Positions 31,155 through 38,646 of a DNA stretch of 64,000 nucleotides are shown here, one piece after another (position 1 is the first letter of the stretch; each line of letters opens with the position of its first letter). The stretch lies in the NCBI RefSeq assembly GCF_001652915.1, contig NZ_BBQI01000017.1, positions 62,001 to 126,000 on the forward strand. Direction: 5' to 3'. The notes under the pieces were generated by a model that was given only the letters and a program-made list of their open reading frames with translations, made no database searches and was not told the origin of the DNA. The DNA is from Cupriavidus sp. D384. GTDB taxonomy: Bacteria > Pseudomonadota > Gammaproteobacteria > Burkholderiales > Burkholderiaceae. Made by a program: the position numbers and the translations under genes.

Positions 31155-31190
31155 TGAGAGAACTATGACACCAATCAGATCCACATGGCA

Positions 31191-31218
31191 AAACAGCCGC
31201 TTGAGTAAGCGGCTGTTT
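31191..31218 (-). terminator. tRNA-His transcript terminator
   Basis: Perfect 12-bp stem AAACAGCCGCTT / AAGCGGCTGTTT with a four-base loop, 16 bases beyond the tRNA 3' end on the minus strand, followed by TTTTG. It ends the tRNA transcript and would also stop it from entering the prophage. Confidence 0.8.
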
Positions 31219-31233
31219 CGTAAGGGAATTCTT

Positions 31234-31275
31234 TGGGGTGGCTGATGGGACTCGAACCCACGACGACAGGAATCA
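31234..31275. other. Prophage attachment site region (inferred)
   Basis: The prophage lies at the 3' side of tRNA-His with the integrase nearby, so the crossover probably took place in the 3' half of the tRNA (anticodon arm to CCA), which the phage copy restores. The exact core cannot be delimited without the other junction. Length given is nominal. Confidence 0.45.
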
Positions 31276-31310
31276 CAATCCTGGACTCTACCAACTGAGC
31301 TACAGCCACC
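31234..31310 (-). tRNA. tRNA-His (anticodon GUG)
   Basis: Cloverleaf on the minus strand with acceptor arm GTGGCTG / CAGCCAC, the extra G at position -1 typical of tRNA-His, D-loop AGCTCAGTTGGTAGAG, anticodon loop ATTGTGATT (GTG), T-loop GGGTTCGAGTCCC and an encoded CCA end. It serves as the phage integration target. Confidence 0.97.
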
Positions 31311-31433
31311 GTAGAGATTTTTCGCTGACCGACGTGTCGATCAGCGAAGAACAAGACTATACAAGGATTCTCGATCGATGGCTAGTATCCCGCACAAAAA
31401 AATTTAAGTTCGCGGATGGGCTGCTTCGTGACT

Positions 31434-31694
31434 TCATCGCGGGCCCACCCACTTGGCTTCCAGAAGCACTGCTTCCTTGATGGCGGCGATGGTATCCGCC
31501 TCGCTAGGAAAAAGTCCAAGCAAGCGCTTCGACTTGCCGTTCAGGACATCTCGCTGCAGCGCCTTGCCTGCGTCGATGGATGTGCCTGGGTGCCAGCAAT
31601 AGCGCGCAGTCCATTTGCCGTCCTGCAGTTGCTCGGCCACCCAGATCACCCGGTAGTCCTCGAAGACTTCACCGAATGGTTCTTCTGCTTCCAT
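31434..31694 (-). CDS. Hypothetical protein, 86 residues
   Basis: First gene beyond the tRNA. Started at 31694 because AAGGA precedes the ATG (MEAEEPFGEVFEDYRVIWVA); the longer open frame upstream is not protein-like. The sequence is beta-rich with YRVIWVAEQLQDGKWTARYC and a C-terminal helix (EADTIAAIKEAVLLEAKWVG). No family recognised, no membrane segment. Likely chromosomal. Confidence 0.6.
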   Translation of the reverse strand: MEAEEPFGEVFEDYRVIWVAEQLQDGKWTARYCWHPGTSIDAGKALQRDVLNGKSKRLLGLFPSEADTIAAIKEAVLLEAKWVGPR

Positions 31695-31924
31695 TTCATT
31701 TCCTTCAGGGCCCGCTTCCGCTTCCCTGGCGCTCGACAATCCCCGTTGCGCCAATTGGATCGGCCAGCCCGCCTGCTTTTCCCCCACTTGAAACCGTAAC
31801 GATAAAGATACGGTTCGCGTTCCACGCCGACTGTCGCGGCATTTTTGGCGCATCGTAACATGACCTAGCCGCCGCACGGCAGCTGGATGGCTTAACAATA
31901 GCCACAGTTTCCACTATCGGCATA

Positions 31925-32068
31925 TCCGCCAAAAAGCGGAGCCCCTGCCCCACCAATGCAGGGTTCTGCCGGAAATAATGCTGTTGGATACTCTTCCCCG
32001 AGGGACATTGACCCCCTCGACATTCCCGACAGGCGATCACTCCCGACGAGCATCGCCTGCTTTTTTTT
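31925..32068 (+). ncRNA. Candidate small RNA ending in a strong terminator
   Basis: Rightward-reading sequence with two short hairpins and a classical intrinsic terminator at its 3' end (CAGGCGAT, 14-base loop, ATCGCCTG, then eight T after one C). No ORF of note precedes it and the upstream gene is on the other strand, so the terminator must end some transcript. The 5' end is unknown; the start given is arbitrary. Confidence 0.3.
32030..32068 (+). terminator. Plus-strand intrinsic terminator
   Basis: CAGGCGAT (32030-32037) pairs with ATCGCCTG (32052-32059), followed by C and eight T. No coding gene on this strand lies upstream. Confidence 0.75.
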
Positions 32069-32120
32069 CGGCGCCCGCAACGCGCTTCTGCTCAAGCCGG
32101 TCAGCGGAAAGCAATGGACG

Positions 32121-32152
32121 AAAAAAAAGAGCCCGCTCACGAGCGGACTCTT
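32121..32152 (-). terminator. Second minus-strand terminator
   Basis: AAGAGCCCGCTC / GAGCGGaCTCTT with one mismatch and eight T on the minus strand. It lies 110 bases past the dus terminator and may end a separate short transcript. Confidence 0.7.
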
Positions 32153-32259
32153 AAATTAGCGATCTCAATGCCCTGAAGGCATGTTCAATGTAGTCCTCGA
32201 AGACGCAGTGCACTATCCGGGCAAACCCACGGGTACTGTGGCAGCAACGAGACGGCAAA

Positions 32260-32285
32260 GAAAAAAAGCCCGCACACGGCGGGCT
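32260..32285 (-). terminator. dus terminator
   Basis: AGCCCGC / GCGGGCT, five-base loop, with a run of seven T on the minus strand, 230 bases downstream of the dihydrouridine synthase stop. Confidence 0.75.
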
Positions 32286-32514
32286 CAAAAATCAGTTGAA
32301 GAAAGCCCTGTATTCGAGGGCAGGCACAGTGTAAGAACTTGCCGCAGAACTGGCGAATTAGGGGAATCCCTTTGCGCATGCGGGTTTCCAGCCACCCAAC
32401 CGCCGCAAACCCCCTTGGGGCATACATTTGCCGCGTCCTGCATAGAACGATCGTTCGGAATTAGAGTTTTTCCTCCAGCCCGTCTCGCGTACGGTCGTCA
32501 CGCATGCCGGGCCT

Positions 32515-33519
32515 TCAGGCGGCCTCGAGCAGATCCGGACGCAGATGCGAGCGCGCTTCCTCGAACAGCACATCCACATCGGCGCGGGTACGGGCGGCGT
32601 TCATGCGGCGCGCATCAGACAGCACCCGGCGCCAGCCGCGTCCGCCATAGACGCCGCGATGGAGGCCCAGCATGTGACGGGTGGCAGACCCCATATAACC
32701 GCCCTGCTCCACCAGTTGGCCGATATAGGCCTGCATGATCAGCTCCACGTCCTCACGCGATGGAACCGGCGTCTCGGCGCCGTAGAAACGGCTGTCCATC
32801 TCCGAGAGGATATAAGGATCGTGGTAAGCCTGGCGGCCGATCATTACCCCGTCCACGTGGCGCAAATGCTCCTCCATTTCGCCGTACGAAACAATGCCGC
32901 CATTAATTAGGATTTCCAGGTTCGGGAATTCCTTTTTCAGTTGATAGGCGACTTCATAACGCAACGGCGGAATTTCGCGATTTTCCTTTGGGCTCAGGCC
33001 TTTCAGGATGGCATTCCGGGCGTGAACGATAAAGGTTTCACAGCCCGCCTCGGCAATGGTGCCAACAAAATCGCGCACAAAATCATAATGCTCGACTGTA
33101 TCGATGCCGATCCGATGCTTTACCGTCACCGGCACCGACACCACGTCGCGCATGGCCTTGACGCAATCGGCAACCAGTTGCGGCTCGGCCATCAGGCATG
33201 CACCGAACGCCCCGCGCTGCACGCGCTCGGAGGGGCAACCGCAGTTAAGGTTGATTTCCTTGTAGCCCCACTGCTCGCCCAGCTTGGCCGCCTGTGCGAG
33301 ATCGGCAGGCTCGCTACCGCCCAGTTGCAACGCCACCGGCTGCTCGACGGCGTCGAAATCCAGATGCCGCGCCACATCACCATGCAGCAACGCGCCCGTC
33401 GTCACCATCTCGGTATAAAGCCAGGTGTGCTGGCTCAGCGAGCGATGAAACGTGCGGCAGTGGCGATCGGTCCAGTCCATCATCGGGGCAACCGAGATGC
33501 GGCGCGGATTTGCAGTCAT
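32515..33519 (-). CDS. dusA: tRNA-dihydrouridine synthase A
   Basis: A 334-residue FMN enzyme that reduces uridines in the tRNA D-loop, DusA type (U20/U20a by family). Residues 6-14 are ISVAPMMDW, followed by TEMVTTGALLHGD, ALQLGGSEP, and NLNCGCPSERVQRGAFGACL with catalytic Cys and its motif (about residues 92-111). KHRIGID and LINGGI provide FMN-phosphate binding. The start at 33519 (MTANPRRISVAPMMDWTD) is family-typical; the upstream extension is not used. DusA is suggested by the TEM-x-T-T-G-A-L-L motif. Confidence 0.9.
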   Translation of the reverse strand: MTANPRRISVAPMMDWTDRHCRTFHRSLSQHTWLYTEMVTTGALLHGDVARHLDFDAVEQPVALQLGGSEPADLAQAAKLGEQWGYKEINLNCGCPSERVQRGAFGACLMAEPQLVADCVKAMRDVVSVPVTVKHRIGIDTVEHYDFVRDFVGTIAEAGCETFIVHARNAILKGLSPKENREIPPLRYEVAYQLKKEFPNLEILINGGIVSYGEMEEHLRHVDGVMIGRQAYHDPYILSEMDSRFYGAETPVPSREDVELIMQAYIGQLVEQGGYMGSATRHMLGLHRGVYGGRGWRRVLSDARRMNAARTRADVDVLFEEARSHLRPDLLEAA

Positions 33520-33665
33520 GGGTATGGCTTCGAGGGAACGTCCGGTACGGCGTTCAGGGCCGCGGACTGAGGAAGACCCGCAAGTATACGCGAGATACCG
33601 GCCTTGAGCAGGGTCGCGAATGGGGCACATCGACTGGGCGGGATTCTGCCAGAAAAACGTCAGTA

Positions 33666-33693
33666 AAAAGCGGCGCCCGCAGGCGCCGCTTTT
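33666..33693 (-). terminator. Terminator after the microprotein gene
   Basis: AAAAGCGGCGCC / GGCGCCGCTTTT with a four-base loop, 20 bases beyond the stop of the 24-residue ORF at 33713-33787. Symmetric, so it may work both ways. Confidence 0.75.
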
Positions 33694-33712
33694 CATGTTG
33701 GGCGACATGCAC

Positions 33713-33787
33713 TCAGTGCATGAACAGCCAGATCAGGATCAGGACGAAGGCCGGTACGCCGAGCAGCCACGCGAGAATGTAGGGCAT
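33713..33787 (-). CDS. 24-residue membrane microprotein
   Basis: ATG at 33787 with GGAGGAAACATC ahead (excellent ribosome site) encodes MPYILAWLLGVPAFVLILIW plus LFMH. It consists of nearly one membrane helix and is followed by its own terminator. Although very short, SD, hydrophobicity and terminator together argue that it is translated. Very similar sequences occur in other Burkholderiaceae, as far as I recall. Function unknown; such peptides often regulate membrane complexes or signal stress. Confidence 0.6.
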   Translation of the reverse strand: MPYILAWLLGVPAFVLILIWLFMH

Positions 33788-33919
33788 GATGTTTCCTCCT
33801 TGTCTATGTCTGCGAACATGGCTTCACTATAGAAAGGAGGGGGCGCCGGCGGTGTCGGGTCCCGCCCGCTTTGCCTTGTAGGACGGGGCTTACCGGCATT
33901 TGAAGCGGCCGGGTCTCCG

Positions 33920-34483
33920 TCAGCGGGCAGCGGCGTTGCGGTCGATCCAGGCGGCAAAGGTCGTCAGGTACTTGCTCAGGAAGCCCCGGGTCGAATCGTT
34001 GCTGATACCGCCCTGTTCGTCGAACAGCTTGTCCACCGCGCTGATGTACGCCTCCGGCTGCTGCAGCACCGGAATATTCAGGAACACCAGCGACTGGCGC
34101 AGATGATGGTTGGCGCCAAACCCGCCGATATTGCCCGGCGATGCGCTGATCACGCCGCCCGGCTTGCCGTCCCATGCGCTTTGCCCATAAGGGCGCGACC
34201 CCACGTCAATGGCGTTTTTCAGCACACCCGGCACGGAACGGTTGTATTCGGGGGTGACGAACAGAACCGCATCGGCTCGGCGGATCCGGTCGCGGAAGGC
34301 AACCCACTCCGATGGCGGATTGGCATCGTCGTCCTGGTTGTAATGGGACAGCTGGCGGATCTCGACGATATCGAGCTTTAGCTGCGGCGGCGCAAGCGCG
34401 GCCAGGGCCTTGGCCAGTTTCAGGTTCAGGGATTCCTTGCGCAGGCTTCCCACCAGTACGGCGACATCACGAGGATTGCTCAT
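33920..34483 (-). CDS. NAD(P)H-dependent FMN reductase (ChrR/YieF type)
   Basis: A 187-residue flavodoxin-like reductase. VAVLVGSLRKESLNLKLAKA (residues 7-26) is the FMN-phosphate loop; VLFVTPEYNRSVPGVLKNAI contains the conserved Pro-Glu-Tyr-Asn; GGVISASPGNIGGFGA and the following helix complete the fold. Members reduce quinones and chromate by two-electron transfer and protect from oxidative stress. The start at 34483 (MSNPRDVAV) is preferred over 34498. Confidence 0.85.
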   Translation of the reverse strand: MSNPRDVAVLVGSLRKESLNLKLAKALAALAPPQLKLDIVEIRQLSHYNQDDDANPPSEWVAFRDRIRRADAVLFVTPEYNRSVPGVLKNAIDVGSRPYGQSAWDGKPGGVISASPGNIGGFGANHHLRQSLVFLNIPVLQQPEAYISAVDKLFDEQGGISNDSTRGFLSKYLTTFAAWIDRNAAAR

Positions 34484-34667
34484 TACGGTTCCTTTCACTG
34501 TTCACACACGATCGAAGTGAAGCGAAGGCCGGCCCCGGCTGCGGGGCCAGTCCTGCCGACACTCTACTCGACTTGCATGACGACTGCCCGCCACCGCTGC
34601 CGCCCACGCCATCAGCGCTTTGGCGCGAATGGCGCAGTTGTCGCAGTTGTCGCAATTGGCGAAACGA

Positions 34668-35747
34668 CTATCCCAGCGACGCCAGCGGATGCTCCTCGCG
34701 CCGCCATTTGCTATCGAAGAACGCACGCACGCGACCGGGCGTCACTTCATCCAGCCGGGCCGGATTCCATTTCGGCTCGTGGTCCTTGTCGATGACCAGT
34801 GCGCGGATGCCTTCGATACCGTCGCCGTGACGGAACACGTCGTACATCATGTCGAGTTCCATGCGCAGTTCGTCCTCCAGAGACATCGTGCGCGCGCGGC
34901 GGATCTGTTCCAGCGTGACGCAGAGCATCAGCGGCGACCGGCTGCGCAGCGTGGCGGCGGTCTGTGCCGCCCAGTCGCCGGCCGTATCGCTGATGGCGGT
35001 GAGAATGTCCTGCGCCGTCGCACCGGCAAACAGCGTATCGATGGCTTCGGCATGCTGCGCCAGCTGGCTGGCCTGCGGCGCGCACGCGGTTGCGTGCTGA
35101 TCCGTGAAGGTGGCGATATGCGCCAGCACTGCGTCGGCGCTGTCGAACGCATGCGCCTGAAGCGATGCCGCCAGTTCCGCCATCACATTGGCCGGCAGAT
35201 AGGCATCGGCAAGCTTCGCGTACAGCGCATCGGCGGCATGAATCACCACGCCGGTCAGGCCCAGGTACTCGCCGATGTGTCCCGGCGTGCGCGCCAGGAA
35301 CCAGCCGCCACCCACGTCCGGGAACAGGCCGATGTTCGTTTCCGGCATGGCCATCTTGGTGCGGTCGGTGACAATGCGCAGCCGCGCACCCTGCGAGATG
35401 CCCATGCCGCCGCCCATCACCACGCCGTCCATCAGGGCGATGTAGGGCTTGCTGTAGCGGTGGATCAGATGATTGAGCGCGTACTCCTCGACAAAGAACT
35501 GGTCGAGCAGCGGGTCGTTGGCGTGGTACGCCTGATGGAACCAGCGGATGTCACCGCCCGCGCAGAACGCCTTGCCGCCCGCGCCGGCCACCACCACCGC
35601 GTGCACGGCAGCGTCAGACTCCCACTGCTGCAGCGCGGCCGTGATCGCGCGAATCATGTCGAGCGACAATGCGTTCAGGGCCTGCGGGCGGGTCAGCGTC
35701 AGATAGGCTACGCCGCCCTGCACCGCTGTTGATACAAACTCCGTCAT
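34668..35747 (-). CDS. 3-Hydroxyisobutyryl-CoA hydrolase-like crotonase
   Basis: A 359-residue crotonase-fold protein. LTLTRPQALNALSLDMIRAI begins the fold; AFCAGGDIRWFHQ (residues about 60-72) and MDGVVMGGGMGISQGARLRI supply the oxyanion hole; MPETNIGLFPDVGGGWFLAR carries the catalytic Glu and Asp positions typical of the hydrolase group. C-terminal WNPARLDEVTPGRVRAFFDS is seen in HIBCH enzymes of valine breakdown. Enoyl-CoA hydratase activity is a less likely alternative. No related catabolic genes adjoin it. Confidence 0.85.
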   Translation of the reverse strand: MTEFVSTAVQGGVAYLTLTRPQALNALSLDMIRAITAALQQWESDAAVHAVVVAGAGGKAFCAGGDIRWFHQAYHANDPLLDQFFVEEYALNHLIHRYSKPYIALMDGVVMGGGMGISQGARLRIVTDRTKMAMPETNIGLFPDVGGGWFLARTPGHIGEYLGLTGVVIHAADALYAKLADAYLPANVMAELAASLQAHAFDSADAVLAHIATFTDQHATACAPQASQLAQHAEAIDTLFAGATAQDILTAISDTAGDWAAQTAATLRSRSPLMLCVTLEQIRRARTMSLEDELRMELDMMYDVFRHGDGIEGIRALVIDKDHEPKWNPARLDEVTPGRVRAFFDSKWRREEHPLASLG

Positions 35748-35863
35748 TTCTGTCTCCGTTCCAGTAGGCGGCAATTTTACGCCACCTACCTTGCCCGGAT
35801 TCGATGACGACGCCGTTTCAGAATCGGCTCATCGTCTGTCAGACAAGCCGCCGGCCTCGCCGA

Positions 35864-37432
35864 TCAGGCCAGCCGGAAGGCCGACATCAGGCCTGTCAGG
35901 CGCTGCGCCTGGTCTTCGAGCGACCCGGCGGCGGCGGCGGCTTCCTCCACCAGCGCCGCGTTCTGCTGCGTCATGCCGTCCATATGCGAGACCGCCACGT
36001 TCACCTGCTCGATGCCGCGCGACTGCTCGTCCGACGCCGCGCTGATGCCGCCGACGATATCGCTCACACGCCGCACCGCGTTGACGATGTCCTGCATCGC
36101 GCGCTCCGCATCGTCCACCAGCGACGTGCCTTCGCGCACATTCGACACCGAGGTGCCAATCAGCGTGCGGATTTCCTTCGACGCCGCCGCGCAGCGCTGC
36201 GACAAATCGCGCACATCGCCGGCCACCACCGCGAAGCCACGTCCGTGCTCGCCCGCACGCGCGGCCTCCACGGCCGCATTCAGCGCCAGGATATTGGTCT
36301 GGAAGGCAATTTTCTCGATCACCTCGATGATGTCCACCACCTTGTTGGCCCCGGTGTCGATCTGCTGCATCGTGCTTTGCACGCGCGACACGGCCTGGCT
36401 GCCGGTCTCCGCCAACCGGCGGGCATCCACGGCCAGCGTGCTGGCCTCGCGGGCGCTGTCCGCGTTGTGGCGCACGGTGCTGGTCAGTTCCTCCATGCTC
36501 GAAGCGGTCTCTTCGAGCGAGGCGGCCTGCTGCTCGGTACGCTGCGACAGGTTGGCGTTGCCGCTGGCAATCTGCTGGCTGGCCGCAGCAATCGAATCGG
36601 CGCCGCTGCGCACCTCGCCCACCATCTCGGCCAGGCGCCCCTGCATGCGGCCAAGCATGCCGAGCATGCGGCTGGTTTCGCTTTTTGCATGCTCGTCGGC
36701 CGTTGCATCGCCATCTCGCATAGCCGAAATACTAAGATCGCCGTCAGCCATACGCGCGAAGCGGCCAATGGCAATATCCAGCGGATCCACGATCGACGCA
36801 CGCAGCCGCCAGGCCACCACGGTGCTGAACACCAGGCCAAGCCCCAGCACGGCAATGGACACGGTTAGCAGCCGGTCGTAGCGATGTTGCGAATTTTCGT
36901 AGACGGCCTTGGCGCTTTCCACCTGCAGGCGACCCAGTTCCGTATTGACGGCGGTGAACTGGATATCGAGTTTCGGAATCGTCTCCATGACGGCCTTCAT
37001 CATTGCGTCGCGATTGCCGGCGTCAAGGGCGGCAATCATCGGCCTCACGCCTTCCTGGAACAGGGCGCGGCGTTTCTCCGACACATTCTCGGTGGCGCGA
37101 GTCTGCTCGTCGGTGCGCGGAATCGCCAGATACGACTGCCAGGCGGCATCGGACTGGCGCGCAAAGTCCTGCGCCGTGGCCGCACGAGCCTTGGCATCGG
37201 CGGCTTCGGTCGCAAAGGCTGCCTGGTCCAGCAGCACACGCACCAGCAACTGATTCGAACGCGCTTCGGCCAGATGGGTGGCGGCCGACAATTGCTGCTG
37301 GTAGATCTGGCGCGTGGCGTCATTGCTACGCGACATGCCGATCCAACCAACGGCACCGACAATCAACAGCAATAGGTTTGTGACAATCGTCAGGAGCCAC
37401 AAACGGGCGCCAATCGTAGTGTTGCGAAACAT
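35864..37432 (-). CDS. Methyl-accepting chemotaxis protein
   Basis: A 522-residue chemoreceptor. Membrane helix at residues 10-32 ([20 protein letters not shown]), a 150-residue helical periplasmic domain of the four-helix-bundle type, second helix at 192-212, HAMP-like segment to about 260, then the cytoplasmic signalling helix. The hairpin is [20 protein letters not shown] followed by [16 protein letters not shown], the most conserved part of MCPs. It ends without a CheR-tethering pentapeptide. The ligand is unknown. It is monocistronic with a sigma-28-like promoter. Confidence 0.92.
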   Translation of the reverse strand: MFRNTTIGARLWLLTIVTNLLLLIVGAVGWIGMSRSNDATRQIYQQQLSAATHLAEARSNQLLVRVLLDQAAFATEAADAKARAATAQDFARQSDAAWQSYLAIPRTDEQTRATENVSEKRRALFQEGVRPMIAALDAGNRDAMMKAVMETIPKLDIQFTAVNTELGRLQVESAKAVYENSQHRYDRLLTVSIAVLGLGLVFSTVVAWRLRASIVDPLDIAIGRFARMADGDLSISAMRDGDATADEHAKSETSRMLGMLGRMQGRLAEMVGEVRSGADSIAAASQQIASGNANLSQRTEQQAASLEETASSMEELTSTVRHNADSAREASTLAVDARRLAETGSQAVSRVQSTMQQIDTGANKVVDIIEVIEKIAFQTNILALNAAVEAARAGEHGRGFAVVAGDVRDLSQRCAAASKEIRTLIGTSVSNVREGTSLVDDAERAMQDIVNAVRRVSDIVGGISAASDEQSRGIEQVNVAVSHMDGMTQQNAALVEEAAAAAGSLEDQAQRLTGLMSAFRLA

Positions 37433-37487
37433 GGGGCAGATCTCTCCGTGTTAGGAACGCGGCCACTCCTCCATGGCCGTCGCCCCA

Positions 37488-37514
37488 ATGACGGCATTGC
37501 CGAGGCCGACTTGA
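37488..37514 (-). promoter_or_regulatory. Sigma-28 (FliA)-type promoter for the chemoreceptor
   Basis: On the minus strand TCAAGTCG, an 11-bp spacer, and GCCGTCAT resemble the FliA consensus TAAAGTTT-N11-GCCGATAA (five of eight and five of eight matches, spacing exact). It lies 56 bases before the chemoreceptor ATG, so the gene is probably co-regulated with flagella. Confidence 0.55.
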
Positions 37515-37626
37515 TTGCCTTGCGGTGATAGTCAGTCCTTCATTTTTGTGATGGACCGCAAGACGTTAAGCAGGCGCCACTTGACGAGCGTATGGAGGAA
37601 ATCCTCAGTGCGAATCTGGCGGAAAT

Positions 37627-38583
37627 ATGCACACTTGCGCCATGACAACGCCCATGACATCCAGCGTCCCCGCCACCCAGGGTTTCGACCCCGGCCTGAT
37701 CCTGATGGCCTTTGCCCCGGTCTTCGTGCTGACGATTGGCTGGGAAGCCTGGTACTGGTCGAAGCGCGACCGCTCGATCTACAGCTGGCGCGACACGCTG
37801 TCGAATGCCACGCTGGCGCTGATGCACCAGGCATCGGACGCCTTCTTTCTCTGGCTGATGATCCGTACGGTCTACACGTGGTGCTACGCGCATGGCCTGC
37901 GCGCCGTGCCGGAGACATGGTGGTCGTTTGCGCTGCTGTTGCTGCTGCAGGACTTTCTTTATTACTGGTTCCATCGCGCGAGCCATCGGGTGCGCTGGAT
38001 GTGGGCATCGCACGTGGCCCATCACTCGTCGGAAGGCATGAATTTCTCGACAGCGTTCCGGCAGAGCCTGACCTACCCGGTCTCGGGCATGTGGATTTTC
38101 TGGATTCCGCTGGCCTTCATCGGATTTTCGCCAGACTGGGTGATCCTGGCCGTGGGGCTCAACCTGGCGTTCCAGTTCTTCGTCCATACGCGGCTGGGGC
38201 AGCGCTGGCCGATCATTGAAAAGCTCGTCAATACGCCGAGCGTGCACCGCGTGCATCACGCCAGGAATCCGCAGTACATCGACCGCAACTATGCTGGCGT
38301 GCTGACCGTCTGGGACCACATGTTCGGCACGTTCGTGCCCGAGCAGGAGGCGCCGCAATATGGCATCACGCGCCAGGTCCGCACGCACAATCCGCTGACG
38401 CTGACGTTCCACGAATGGCGCGACATGCTCGCCGATGTCTGGCGCGAGCGGGATCTGCGCTACCTCTGGAAGCCGCCGGAGTGGCGCAGTGAACGTGCCG
38501 CTGCCGCAGATCCGGGCACGGCCGTGCTCTCGCCGCCCCCCTCTCCCGCAGGCGGGGCCGCAGAGCAAACCAGCGGCACATAA
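37627..38583 (+). CDS. Sterol desaturase / fatty acid hydroxylase family protein
   Basis: A 318-residue membrane di-iron enzyme. Histidine clusters are HRASHRVRW (residues about 117-125), HVAHHSSEG (132-140) and HRVHHARN (215-222), the pattern that binds the two irons. Four or five membrane helices surround them (for example LILMAFAPVFVLTIGWEAWY). Natural substrates in bacteria are usually lipids or carotenoids, unknown here. Alternative start at 37642 (MTTPMTSSV). It is convergent with typA and shares a bidirectional terminator. Confidence 0.88.
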   Translation: MHTCAMTTPMTSSVPATQGFDPGLILMAFAPVFVLTIGWEAWYWSKRDRSIYSWRDTLSNATLALMHQASDAFFLWLMIRTVYTWCYAHGLRAVPETWWSFALLLLLQDFLYYWFHRASHRVRWMWASHVAHHSSEGMNFSTAFRQSLTYPVSGMWIFWIPLAFIGFSPDWVILAVGLNLAFQFFVHTRLGQRWPIIEKLVNTPSVHRVHHARNPQYIDRNYAGVLTVWDHMFGTFVPEQEAPQYGITRQVRTHNPLTLTFHEWRDMLADVWRERDLRYLWKPPEWRSERAAAADPGTAVLSPPPSPAGGAAEQTSGT

Positions 38584-38584
38584 A

Positions 38585-38611
38585 AAAACCGCGCCACATG
38601 GGCGCGGTTTT
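38585..38611. terminator. Bidirectional terminator, hydroxylase and typA
   Basis: AAAACCGCGCC / GGCGCGGTTTT, five-base loop, with A/T runs on both sides; it separates two convergent genes. Confidence 0.88.
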
Positions 38612-38646
38612 CGCTTCCGGCCGGCCAGCAGGCCGGGCACCGGAAA

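Larger units (their letters stand above)
1..31233. mobile_element. Temperate contractile-tailed prophage, right-hand part
   Basis: The region is bounded on the right by the 3' end of a tRNA-His gene, with a tyrosine integrase 1 kb inside that end, and runs off the left edge of the window. It contains a complete head-packaging module, connector, sheath, tube, tape measure and part of a baseplate, plus a cI/cro-type switch, recombination genes, two DNA methyltransferases and several counter-strand accessory genes. A sheath protein indicates myovirus morphology. No holin, endolysin, spanin or tail fibre is visible, so these probably lie left of base 1. The structural genes are intact, which suggests an inducible phage, but the second attachment site cannot be seen. 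Confidence 0.93.
31695..32514. other. Long intergenic region with three intrinsic terminators
   Basis: About 820 bases with no convincing protein gene. It contains one plus-strand terminator (32030-32068) and two minus-strand terminators (32121-32152 and 32260-32285). The sequence before the plus-strand terminator has further hairpins (for example CCGC..GCGG near 31930), and the 110 bases between the two minus-strand terminators are also structured. One or two small RNAs are possible. The short ORFs seen in all frames have unlikely composition. Confidence 0.5.
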
